DNA of 64,000 bases, taken from positions 66,725 through 130,724 of the forward strand of contig JACJXK010000004.1 of the NCBI GenBank assembly GCA_020636675.1. The letters run 5' to 3'. Shown here in pieces: positions 34,120 through 41,605 of this stretch. The notes below the pieces were generated by a model. It did not search any database, had not been told where the DNA came from, and saw nothing but the letters and a program-made list of their open reading frames with translations. The DNA comes from Prevotellaceae bacterium. GTDB taxonomy: Bacteria; Bacteroidota; Bacteroidia; Bacteroidales; Paludibacteraceae. Positions within the stretch are counted from its first letter, which is position 1. Every line of letters begins with the position of its first letter. Position numbers and translations under genes: made by a program.

Positions 34120-34225
34120 AAAAAAACCACAACAGGCTCATCTACGAGAGTGTTGTGGGTACTATTTAAAGTATAAATGTTTCCTGAGAACGAAATTTAA
34201 TAAGGTTTTATATTTATTTCGCACG
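34120..34225 (-). ncRNA. Candidate small RNA, copy 4 of a four-copy family
   Basis: The -7 position reads GATCTTTG (plus-strand 34229-34236), one base off TAnnTTTG. Ends at seven T residues (34120-34126). Core TTTCGTTCTCAGGAAACATT and ATACTTTAAATAGTA are conserved; the outer stem CCACAAC/GTTGTGG is intact, while the inner hairpin is CTC/GAG with a six-base loop. About 106 nt. First copy in transcription order, downstream of the queA terminator. Confidence 0.55.
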
Positions 34226-34400
34226 GTTCAAAGATCGTATTTTCTCCGTAATCTGGGGGTATATTGTCGTTTCATGTTTTGGTAAAAAATGTTTCCATTT
34301 TTTGTAATTTTATGAAAAAATGCGCATTCACCGATGAAATGTGTTTGTTGCTTAAGGAAAAAGAGATGAGTCTGTTGGTGTATATTGGTTTCAGAAAAAC

Positions 34401-34446
34401 AAAAGAAGCCCCGACCAATGAGCCTATATGGTCGGGGCTTCTTTTA
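34401..34446 (-). terminator. Terminator of the ftsX-queA operon
   Basis: A 14-bp stem, AAGAAGCCCCGACC (34403-34416) with GGTCGGGGCTTCTT (34431-34444), flanked by A and T runs, so it can work in both directions. It ends transcription just after queA and shields the small-RNA region. Confidence 0.8.
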
Positions 34447-34459
34447 GTAGGGTGTTGTC

Positions 34460-35509
34460 TTATATAATCAACATGGCATCGCCATAAGTCCCGAAGCGGT
34501 ACTTCTCCTTCAGTGCCACATCATAAGCGTTCATGACCTCGTCATATCCGCCGAATGCAGCCACCATCATCAGAAGGGTGGAGAGCGGCAGATGGAAATT
34601 GCTTATCATCCTATTGGCCACGCTGAAGTCGTAAGGAGGGAAGATGAACTTGTTGGTCCAACCCTCGAATGGTTTTACGCATCCGTCTGTTCCCACGCTG
34701 CTCTCTACGGCTCTCATTACCGTGGTTCCTACGGCGCAGATGTTCTTTTTCCCCAATCTGGCTTTGTTGATAATCTCTGTGTTTGGGATGGTGATTTGCA
34801 TCTGTTCGGAGTCCATCTTGTGCTTGGTCAGGTCTTCCACGTCAATTTCGCGGAAGTTTCCCAGCCCAGCGTGTAGCGTGATATAGGCAAAGTCGCAGCC
34901 TTTTATCTCCAATCTCTTCATCAGTTCGCGGCTGAAGTGCATACCTGCGGTTGGAGCAACGACGGCTCCTTCGTTTTTTGCGAAGATGGTTTGGTATCTC
35001 TCCTCGTCTTCTGGCTCTACCGGGCGGTTGATGCATTTTGGTAATGGGGTCTCGCCTAGTTTGTAGAGCGACTCTTTGAATTCGTCATAACTTCCGTCGA
35101 AGAGGAACCGTAGTGTACGGCCTCTGGATGTGGTGTTGTCGATGACCTCTGCCACCATGGAGTCATCTTCTCCGAAGTACAGTTTGTTTCCTATTCGGAT
35201 TTTTCTGGCAGGGTCAACTAATACGTCCCAGAACTTCAGTTCGTGGTTCAGCTCTCTGAGGAGAAACACTTCAATCTTTGCTCCTGTCTTTTCTTTGTTT
35301 CCATAAAGTCTGGCAGGAAACACCTTTGTGTCGTTAAAAATGAACACATCCTCCTCGTCGAAGTAGTTGATGATGTCTTTGAATATCTTGTGTTCTATTT
35401 GTCCCGTCTTTCTGTTGAGTACAAGAAGTCTAGACTCGTCTCTGTTTTTGGCAGGATAGAGAGCCAGCTGCTCTTCTGGTAGCGCGAATTTAAATTTTGA
35501 CAGTTTCAT
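34460..35509 (-). CDS. queA: S-adenosylmethionine:tRNA ribosyltransferase-isomerase QueA
   Basis: 349 residues, full length for the family. QueA transfers and isomerises the ribosyl part of SAM onto preQ1 in tRNA to make epoxyqueuosine. Typical segments are visible: FNDTKVFPARLYG, GEDDSMVAEV, EGAVVAPTAGMHFSRELM, ITLHAGLGNFREI and FIFPPYDFSVANRMISNFHL. Last gene of the ftsX operon, 52 bp after truB, so two tRNA-modifying enzymes share a transcript with envelope genes. Followed by a strong terminator. Confidence 0.95.
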   Translation of the reverse strand: MKLSKFKFALPEEQLALYPAKNRDESRLLVLNRKTGQIEHKIFKDIINYFDEEDVFIFNDTKVFPARLYGNKEKTGAKIEVFLLRELNHELKFWDVLVDPARKIRIGNKLYFGEDDSMVAEVIDNTTSRGRTLRFLFDGSYDEFKESLYKLGETPLPKCINRPVEPEDEERYQTIFAKNEGAVVAPTAGMHFSRELMKRLEIKGCDFAYITLHAGLGNFREIDVEDLTKHKMDSEQMQITIPNTEIINKARLGKKNICAVGTTVMRAVESSVGTDGCVKPFEGWTNKFIFPPYDFSVANRMISNFHLPLSTLLMMVAAFGGYDEVMNAYDVALKEKYRFGTYGDAMLII

Positions 35510-35561
35510 ATCGTATGTTTTTTTATGTCTTGAAAAATGTGATGAACAGGAGTCCGACCCT

Positions 35562-36284
35562 TTAGTTCAGGGTTTCGTCCTTCTCTTCTGCCATCCGTTC
35601 CTTCTCCTTCTCCAGTGTCTCTCTGAAAGTGTCTATGGAGATGCAGTCGTTGAGTGTGATTTCTCCCACTCTGGTACGTTCCAGTCCGATGAGGTGCGCT
35701 CCGCTGTTGAGGGACTGCCCAATGTCGCGGGCCAAGGCCCTGATGTATGTCCCTTTACTGCACACTACACGTATCTTGATGACTGGCATCTCGCATTCCA
35801 GCAGCTCTATCTCGTCGATGACCAATATCTTTGACTTTATCTCCACCTCTTTGCCTTCCCTTGCGTATTCGTAGGCACGCTTGCCGTTTATCTTGACGGC
35901 GGAGTAGGTGGGTGGTATCTGATGTATTTCGCCCAAGAACTGCTTCAGCACCTCTTCCAAAAGTTCCCTGCTGATGTGTTCCGTAGGATATTGTGCGTCG
36001 ACTTCTGTTTCGAGGTCGAAGGAGGGGGTTGTGGCTCCCAGCTTGATGGTGGCTACATATTCCTTGGTGTGGTATTGCAGCTCCTCTATCTTTTTCGTCG
36101 CCCGTCCGGTGCAGACCGTCATTACCCCTGTCGCAAGAGGATCCAGAGTCCCGGCGTGCCCTATCTTTATCTTTTTCAGCCCAAGTGTATGTTTGACCAT
36201 GGTCCTGACTTTGTTGACCAAGTCGAACGATGTCCAATGCAGCGGTTTGTTGAAATATAGAATTTCGCCTTCTAGTAAATCCAT
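35562..36284 (-). CDS. truB: tRNA pseudouridine(55) synthase TruB
   Basis: 240 residues. TruB makes pseudouridine 55 in the T-loop of tRNAs. The catalytic segment KIGHAGTLDPLATGVMTVC (Asp of GTLDP) and the later YTYIRALARDIG-like SKGTYIRALARDIGQ are both present. The C-terminal PUA domain of longer homologues is missing, as in many Bacteroidota. Its ATG overlaps the uppP stop by one base (TAATG), showing tight coupling. A charged C-terminal end (KEKERMAEEKDETLN) is a small addition. Confidence 0.95.
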   Translation of the reverse strand: MDLLEGEILYFNKPLHWTSFDLVNKVRTMVKHTLGLKKIKIGHAGTLDPLATGVMTVCTGRATKKIEELQYHTKEYVATIKLGATTPSFDLETEVDAQYPTEHISRELLEEVLKQFLGEIHQIPPTYSAVKINGKRAYEYAREGKEVEIKSKILVIDEIELLECEMPVIKIRVVCSKGTYIRALARDIGQSLNSGAHLIGLERTRVGEITLNDCISIDTFRETLEKEKERMAEEKDETLN

Positions 36285-37129
36285 TAAACTTCCAAGTTAT
36301 AACCGGCCATCATGAGTAAAAGGATAGCTCCTCCTGCTATTATCCTATACCATCCAAAGGCCTTGAATCCGTACTTTGTAACGAAGCTGATGAAGAATTT
36401 GATGGCTAGTAGAGCCACTACGAATGCCACTAGGTTGCCTATCAGCAAAACGGACAAGTTGTCTTTGATGAGCTCCACTCCGTTGGGTTCCAATATCAGT
36501 TTCAGCAGCTTATATGCGGTGGCGGCGAGCATGGTAGGAACGGCCAGAAAGAAAGAAAACTCTGCGGCGTCTTTCCTTGTCAGTTTTTGCGACATACCGC
36601 CTACTATGGTAGCCATGGAACGGGAGACTCCCGGAATCATGGCGATGCACTGGAACAGACCGATGAAAAGTGCTTTCTTCTCTGTCACTACCGTCTTTTC
36701 GTCACCTTTGTTGAATATCTTGTCGCAGAAGAGCATGAACACGCCGCCGATGATTAGCATCACGGCTACTATGGTTACGCTCTCCAGCATCACGTCGATA
36801 AAGTCGCTCATCAGGAAACCTATTACGGCTGCGGGGATGAAGGCTACGAAAAGTTTCCAATAGAAATCGAACTTATGCAGCAGTTTCTGCACGTTCGAAC
36901 TGCCTTCTGGAAGAGGATCCTTGTTTGTTCTGAAAAAGCGTTTCCAGTATAAACATACGACGGAGAGGATGGCTCCGAACTGTATGATTACGGTAAACGC
37001 CTTCACGAAATCTGTGCTCTTTACGCCGAGCAGTCCTTGGGTAATGATCATGTGCCCTGTTGATGACACGGGAAGAAACTCGGTGAGTCCTTCCACGATG
37101 GAGATGATAATGGTCTCTATGATGTTCAT
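36284..37129 (-). CDS. uppP: Undecaprenyl-diphosphatase UppP (BacA)
   Basis: 281 residues, multi-membrane-spanning. It recycles undecaprenyl diphosphate to the monophosphate carrier of peptidoglycan synthesis. Family motifs are clear: EGLTEFLPVSSTGHMI near the N-terminus with the catalytic Glu/Ser set, and IPGVSRSMATIVGGM near the middle with the conserved Arg. Overlaps DUF3098 by 4 bp and truB by 1 bp. Position after ftsX links it to cell-envelope growth. Confidence 0.95.
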   Translation of the reverse strand: MNIIETIIISIVEGLTEFLPVSSTGHMIITQGLLGVKSTDFVKAFTVIIQFGAILSVVCLYWKRFFRTNKDPLPEGSSNVQKLLHKFDFYWKLFVAFIPAAVIGFLMSDFIDVMLESVTIVAVMLIIGGVFMLFCDKIFNKGDEKTVVTEKKALFIGLFQCIAMIPGVSRSMATIVGGMSQKLTRKDAAEFSFFLAVPTMLAATAYKLLKLILEPNGVELIKDNLSVLLIGNLVAFVVALLAIKFFISFVTKYGFKAFGWYRIIAGGAILLLMMAGYNLEV

Positions 37130-37359
37130 TTTTCCTCGCTCTTAGGGTTCCATAGAATAGCGAATATCTCGAAGAAAAATCCGAAAAGGGCAATCATAGG
37201 CCCGACGGTGATTCTCATCTTGTTGAAGACTTCAGGATTGTAGGTGCCGTCGTTGGTTCCTCCAATCATGCAGGAAAATCCGATTAGGATAATCACAAAT
37301 CCCATGGCCAAAAGGACCAAGTTCTTTTTAGGTAAAGCAAAGTTAGTCTTGTTTTCCAT
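37126..37359 (-). CDS. DUF3098 small membrane protein
   Basis: 77 residues with two hydrophobic helices (NLVLLAMGFVIILIGF and ITVGPMIALFGFFFEIFAIL) and a short loop (GGTNDGTYNPEVFN). Matches the DUF3098 family of Bacteroidota, usually found between ftsX and uppP as here. Stop overlaps the uppP start by 4 bp. Function unknown; a role in cell division or envelope synthesis is suggested only by position. Confidence 0.85.
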   Translation of the reverse strand: MENKTNFALPKKNLVLLAMGFVIILIGFSCMIGGTNDGTYNPEVFNKMRITVGPMIALFGFFFEIFAILWNPKSEEK

Positions 37360-37369
37360 CTTTCTATTT

Positions 37370-38242
37370 TTAGATATAATATAATTCGTTAGTGTCGTGT
37401 CTCAGATATTTGTTCGTCGCAAATAGAGTCGACAAAGTCGTTATCAGGATGCCAGAGGCAAATATGGTGCTTGCCACGACCGTGTATAACAGAGGGTCTT
37501 CGAAGTTGATGACCATCTCCAGTTCGTGGTAGGTGAGATAAAAGAAGCCTGCGATGTAAAGACATGCCAATATGGAGGCGGAAAGGCCGATGACGATGCC
37601 TTGCCTGATGTATGGCCTCCGGATGAAGTGCTTTGTCGCTCCGATCAGCTTCATGGCGTTGATGACAAACCGGTTGGAGTAAATCAGTAGCCGGATGGTG
37701 TTGTTTATCAGGATGAAGGAGATGAAAAGTAGCGTGATGGCTATTGCCATACAGATGCTCGTGATGCGGGTCACGTTGTGGTTGACCTCGTGGATGAGGT
37801 TCTTTTGGTAGTCCACATCTTTCACAATCCGTATCTCCTTCAATGATTTTGCGATGTATAGGATGCTGTCGTTATTGGCGTATGTCGACTTCAAATTGAT
37901 TTCGAAGGTGGATGGCAACGGATTGAAGTTCAACAGTTCCATCGGGTCTTCTCCCAACTCTTCCGTCAGCTCTTTTAGCGCGTCTTCTTTGCTGATGTAG
38001 CGGAGGCCTTTCACAAATGGAGCTTTGAAGAGAGAGTCCTTCAGTCCTTTTATCTCCTTCTTTTGTGCAATGTCGCTTATGACGACAGATATTGTCAGGT
38101 TCTCTTTCAGATGAGAAGACAACTGGTTGCCGACGTAGACAAACATCGAGATGATACCCAACAAGAAAAGCACCATCGAGATGCTGATTATGGATGTCAG
38201 TCGTGAATTGAGTATCTTATATTTTGCTACGTTCTTCCCCAT
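37370..38242 (-). CDS. ftsX: Cell-division permease-like protein FtsX
   Basis: 290 residues from the ATG at 38242-38240 (MGKNVAKYKILNSRLTS); the longer open frame upstream crosses the promoter at 38306. One N-terminal helix, a periplasmic domain (about 50-170, SVVISDIAQKKEIKGLKDSL, YISKEDALKELTEELGEDPM) and three C-terminal helices give the FtsX four-span layout. With FtsE it regulates peptidoglycan hydrolases at the septum; ftsE is not adjacent. First gene of the operon ftsX-DUF3098-uppP-truB-queA. Confidence 0.9.
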   Translation of the reverse strand: MGKNVAKYKILNSRLTSIISISMVLFLLGIISMFVYVGNQLSSHLKENLTISVVISDIAQKKEIKGLKDSLFKAPFVKGLRYISKEDALKELTEELGEDPMELLNFNPLPSTFEINLKSTYANNDSILYIAKSLKEIRIVKDVDYQKNLIHEVNHNVTRITSICMAIAITLLFISFILINNTIRLLIYSNRFVINAMKLIGATKHFIRRPYIRQGIVIGLSASILACLYIAGFFYLTYHELEMVINFEDPLLYTVVASTIFASGILITTLSTLFATNKYLRHDTNELYYI

Positions 38243-38305
38243 CGTAACGATTATAATTGGCTTCTTTTCTCCTTGTGGTGGGGGAATAGTATGCCAAATT
38301 TGGCG

Positions 38306-38313
38306 CAAAAATA
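38306..38313 (-). promoter_or_regulatory. -7 promoter element (TATTTTTG) of the ftsX operon
   Basis: CAAAAATA on the plus strand is TATTTTTG on the minus strand, an exact TAnnTTTG match 64 bp before the chosen ftsX start. Confidence 0.5.
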
Positions 38314-38374
38314 GTAAATACTTGGATTTGTTGAAAATATGGAGATATAAAATAAGTTATAAGATATGAAATTT

Positions 38375-38665
38375 GAGTGGGTTCAGTGACCATCAGAAAA
38401 TAATTTGCGACGATTTTGATAAAAATTGCCTTTTTGTTGTAGGAAAAGATGCCTGTGCTGTTGCCCGTTTTTTTTTAGGAGATACGGCATATTCCTCCGC
38501 TAAAACCTTTTTCCACGTTGTGGTATCTCCTGCCTCTCCTCTGCGGCCAAAGGCGAGTGACCGCCTGCCGATGGTGGGGTGTCTTAAGAAATAATCCTGT
38601 CTTATCCTGTAAATCCTGTCAAATAATCTACGGGATGATTGATCGGATTGGAAAGCATCCATACA
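38375..38665. repeat. Dispersed composite repeat, copy R3 (inverted)
   Basis: Reverse-complement relative to the copies at 32.5, 47.9 and 52.1 kb: it contains AATCCTGTAAATCCTGTCAA-like DNA, the CGCCTTTGGCCGCAGAGGAG block shared with R2, and TTTTATCAAAATCGTCGCAA read on the minus strand. Fills the ftsX-to-HPrK intergenic region; I see no gene in it. Confidence 0.55.
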
Positions 38666-38767
38666 AGATGTTTTTCCCTAATTGCTCCGTCACTCCGAAC
38701 TTCAGAGGTGCAACATGCCGTTAAAAAAAACATCTCATGTTGGGCTGGCGGCATTCGTCTCTTTTCT

Positions 38768-38775
38768 TATCTTTG
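38768..38775 (+). promoter_or_regulatory. -7 promoter element (TATCTTTG) of the HPrK-PqqD-ABC operon
   Basis: Exact TAnnTTTG match 62 bp before the chosen start at 38837; lies inside the longer open frame and so supports the later start. Confidence 0.5.
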
Positions 38776-38836
38776 TATGATTAGTCATGCTATAATATTC
38801 CGTGTTTGGAGAACTTTGTATAATCTAGGGAAGAAG

Positions 38837-39733
38837 ATGGAGAGTATTTGTATAAGGTCTTGCTATTGCGTCGCCGGACAAGTTTTTGAGGTTGATTTCT
38901 GTGGGGTGAGCCCGAGTGTGGGCTGCTTATCCTCTTTTGAACCGTTCAAAACAGAACGTGTCTCTGTAGATTTGCTTTTCTTACTGAAGGTGAATGCTTC
39001 TGATTTTTATCCGAGGGAGGAGCCTCTTCCGAAAATAACGGATTTTTCTGTTGATGGGGTCTCTTATCTTATTTCCGGGTTGCCGGGAGGCGGTTACCAG
39101 TACCGGCTTACGGAGGAAAAAAATCCGGGAACGGATTGCTATTTGGAATCGAACGCCGATTTTTCGAAAGTATGTGTTTGCTTGGGCGGTTCCGCTTTGT
39201 TGCAGAACTATGCGTTGTCTAATTTTATCATGATGGCCTATGCTTTTTCGGCTGCTACGAAAGGTACCCTGCTGATGCACGCTTCCGTCATAGCGCATGG
39301 AGGCCGTGGCTATCTTTTCCTTGGTAAGAGTGGAACGGGCAAGAGCACCCACAGCCGTCTTTGGTTGGAACATATTTCCGACACGGAACTTCTGAATGAC
39401 GACAATCCCGTGGTTCGGGTAGAGGGTTCGGCAGTTACCGTCTATGGCTCTCCTTGGAGCGGCAAGACGCCTTGCTACAAGAACAAATCGGTGCCGGTCG
39501 GCGCTTTTGTTCGGTTACGGCAGAAGCCGGAGAATGAAATCTCCGGATGTGTTGACGCTTTGGCTTATGCTTCTTTGGTTCCGTCTGTCTCCAATATGAT
39601 GTGGGATGACAGGGTGAACGATGGCATCTGTTCCTCCGTTTCGGCGATAGCCACCTTGTGTCGGGTTTATGTGTTGGGTTGCTTGCCAGACAAGGAAGCG
39701 GCTTTCCTTTGTCATGATACGGTTGTGAAATGA
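38837..39733 (+). CDS. HPr-kinase-like P-loop protein of a peptide-modification-type operon
   Basis: 298 residues from the ATG at 38837, preceded by a purine-rich AGGGAAGAAG. A P-loop GKSGTGKST stands at about 163-171, preceded by LLMHASVI and followed by LLNDDNPVVR: the His-Ala-Ser, Walker A and Asp pattern of the HPr kinase/PEP-carboxykinase-like fold. It is not true HprK: the partner N-terminal domain and the usual signature loop are not seen. Similar proteins occur with PqqD/B1 proteins in lasso-peptide and related RiPP clusters, where they may phosphorylate the peptide. The stop overlaps the next start by 4 bp. Actual substrate unknown. Confidence 0.75.
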   Translation: MESICIRSCYCVAGQVFEVDFCGVSPSVGCLSSFEPFKTERVSVDLLFLLKVNASDFYPREEPLPKITDFSVDGVSYLISGLPGGGYQYRLTEEKNPGTDCYLESNADFSKVCVCLGGSALLQNYALSNFIMMAYAFSAATKGTLLMHASVIAHGGRGYLFLGKSGTGKSTHSRLWLEHISDTELLNDDNPVVRVEGSAVTVYGSPWSGKTPCYKNKSVPVGAFVRLRQKPENEISGCVDALAYASLVPSVSNMMWDDRVNDGICSSVSAIATLCRVYVLGCLPDKEAAFLCHDTVVK

Positions 39734-40209
39734 AGGAGCTGATACCGAACGAGATACTACTTGGCTGCGCAAAACAGATGTTGGCAGAAGGTCATACCGT
39801 CACGTTGCGTGTGGCGGGTTATAGCATGAGGCCGTTGTTGGAACATCGTCGCGACAGTGTGGTGTTGGCGGCTGCCGAAGGCTGTAAGCTGCATGATGTG
39901 GTGCTGGCCGAGATAGAGCCGGACCATTATGTCTTACATCGTGTTGTGGCGCTGCAAGGAGAGAATGTCACTTTGATGGGCGATGGCAACCTGTATGGGT
40001 GTGAGCATTGTTTGCGGGGAGATGTGGTCGGTGTTGTCACTAACTTCCTCAGAAGAGGCAATGATTACGGATGCGACAATCGCTTGGTTCGTTGCTACGT
40101 GGCCGTTTGGCTACGGATGCGGACTATACGCAGATGGTTGCTGTTGGGTTACCGTATCCAACTGAAAATGGGGAAACTGATATCCGGTAAAAAAGAGAAT
40201 TTATCATAA
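39730..40209 (+). CDS. S24/S26-family peptidase with Ser-His (ER/SipW-type) motifs
   Basis: 159 residues. AGYSMRPLL supplies the nucleophile serine, DVVLAEIEPDHYVLHRVV puts His where bacterial LepB has Lys, and TLMGDGNLYG supplies the Asp, the pattern of ER-type/SipW signal peptidases. Unlike LepB it has no N-terminal anchor, only a weakly hydrophobic stretch near the end (YVAVWLRMRTIRRWLLLGY). In this operon it may remove a leader from a peptide before export by the ABC protein; that is inference. Start overlaps the previous stop; PqqD follows after 11 bp. Confidence 0.75.
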   Translation: MKELIPNEILLGCAKQMLAEGHTVTLRVAGYSMRPLLEHRRDSVVLAAAEGCKLHDVVLAEIEPDHYVLHRVVALQGENVTLMGDGNLYGCEHCLRGDVVGVVTNFLRRGNDYGCDNRLVRCYVAVWLRMRTIRRWLLLGYRIQLKMGKLISGKKENLS

Positions 40210-40220
40210 AAAAGTTTGTT

Positions 40221-40490
40221 ATGAAGACAAAAAATGGGTTTGAATTACGTAAAGTTGGTGATCAGCGCATCATCGTGGCTAAGGGAATTGAAAATATAGA
40301 CTTCGGTAAGATTATTGCTATGAATGCCTCGTCTGCCTATCTGTGGCAGCAGGTGGAAGGAAAGGATTTCACTCCACAAATGTTGGCCGACCTTCTGGTG
40401 GAGAAGTATGATGTGGATCCTAATTTGGCATTGGAAGATTCTTTGGCGTTGGCGGAGAGCTGGCAGAAGGCTGGCATCGTGGAGGGTTGA
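40221..40490 (+). CDS. PqqD family peptide-chaperone protein
   Basis: 89 residues, normal length for PqqD. Family features: FELRKVGDQRIIVAKG (beta-hairpin), MNASSAYLWQQVEGKDFTPQ and LLVEKYDVDPNLALED. PqqD-type proteins bind the leader of ribosomal peptides and present them to modifying enzymes; in sugar/lasso clusters they are called B1 proteins. Its stop overlaps the next start by 4 bp. No short precursor gene was found beside it. Confidence 0.85.
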   Translation: MKTKNGFELRKVGDQRIIVAKGIENIDFGKIIAMNASSAYLWQQVEGKDFTPQMLADLLVEKYDVDPNLALEDSLALAESWQKAGIVEG

Positions 40491-41605
40491 CGATGGATGT
40501 TTCTCAGAGTCAATTTCTGGAGTTGAATCGTGCCGCCTTGTGGAGAAAAGTGGCAGACGTCTCTCTGTTTGAGCGGGGAGCCGATTGGAAACGCATTTTC
40601 CAAATTGCAGGAGAACAGGCCGCCTTGGGTGTCACCTATTCCGGAATGATGACTTTGCCGGAAAACCTTCGTCCGGACAGGATGGTTCTGCTGCGTTGGT
40701 ATGGGTTGGTGGTGAAGATAGAAAACGTCTACCATAAACATCTTGATGTGCTGGCACATATATATGGGATATATGCGGAGTTGGATTTGTGCCCTGTCTT
40801 GCTTAAGGGATTGGGCGTCGCGGCTTTGTATCCCGAACCGGAACGTAGGCAGTGTGGCGATATAGATTTATATGCTCCGGAAGAGGATGCTTATGAGAGA
40901 ATGAAGAGTCTGCTTGCTCAAAGGAATCTTCTGGGCGATGATGATGAAGAGTCGTTCAAACATTATCATTTCCGTATGGAAGGGGTGGTCATTGAAATTC
41001 ATAGGAAGATTGCCAAGATGTTGAGCCCCTTTTATGAGCGCCGTTTTCGGCAGCTTACGGCAGAGGCGATGGCGCAACGACAGACTGTCCGTATAGGTGA
41101 GGTGGAGGTTGCCCTCTCCCCGTCTTGGTTTGACGCCATCTTCTTACTTATACATATGTCTATTCATCTTGCCGAGCAGGGAATAGGCGTCCGCCAAATT
41201 AGCGATTGGTCGTTGTTCCTCTCAGCTCATACCCAAAACATGGATCGTGATATGATAATCCGTAATCTCAAACGCCTTGGTTTGACATACGATTGGAAAC
41301 TATTCTCGGCATTTGCCGTGAAATATTTAGGATTGGATAGAAGTGCCGCTGTCATATATGATGGACGATTCGAAGGAAAAGCCGGCCGATTGGCTGAAAT
41401 GATATTTGTTTCGGGCAACTTTGGAAAGGCGACAGATGCGTGGAGTCATCGGCCTCCGTCTTTTCTTGCACGTAAAATATATGCTTTGCGGGTGCATGTC
41501 CGTTATTTTTTGTGTTCGTTCCGTGTTGCGCCTGTTGATGCGATATGGAATATCTTGTTTAATTATCCACAGGATGTGTGGAGTCGTTTGAAAAAGGGAG
41601 AATGA
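40487..41605 (+). CDS. Nucleotidyltransferase-family protein (NTP_transf_5-like)
   Basis: 372 residues. The N-terminal helical part leads to VLLKGLGVAALYPEPERRQC with GDIDLYAPEED just after: the GxxxLxxxxx-(R)-x-GDIDL pattern of the uncharacterised nucleotidyltransferase family PF14907. A further IEIHRKIAK segment gives the third acidic position. Homologues sit next to PqqD and HPr-kinase-like genes in many bacteria, so an AMP- or NMP-transfer step on a peptide is plausible but unproven. Overlaps neighbours by 4 bp on both sides. Confidence 0.8.
   Translation: MTMDVSQSQFLELNRAALWRKVADVSLFERGADWKRIFQIAGEQAALGVTYSGMMTLPENLRPDRMVLLRWYGLVVKIENVYHKHLDVLAHIYGIYAELDLCPVLLKGLGVAALYPEPERRQCGDIDLYAPEEDAYERMKSLLAQRNLLGDDDEESFKHYHFRMEGVVIEIHRKIAKMLSPFYERRFRQLTAEAMAQRQTVRIGEVEVALSPSWFDAIFLLIHMSIHLAEQGIGVRQISDWSLFLSAHTQNMDRDMIIRNLKRLGLTYDWKLFSAFAVKYLGLDRSAAVIYDGRFEGKAGRLAEMIFVSGNFGKATDAWSHRPPSFLARKIYALRVHVRYFLCSFRVAPVDAIWNILFNYPQDVWSRLKKGE

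Noticed and set aside
32310..34225. CRISPR array
   Set aside because: The four repeats are ~75-110 bp, irregularly spaced (hundreds of bp), and each has its own promoter-like element and terminator; no cas genes nearby.
38639..38836. Longer N-terminus for the HPr-kinase-like protein
   Set aside because: The extra residues have no family similarity and the exact TAnnTTTG element at 38768 lies within them.
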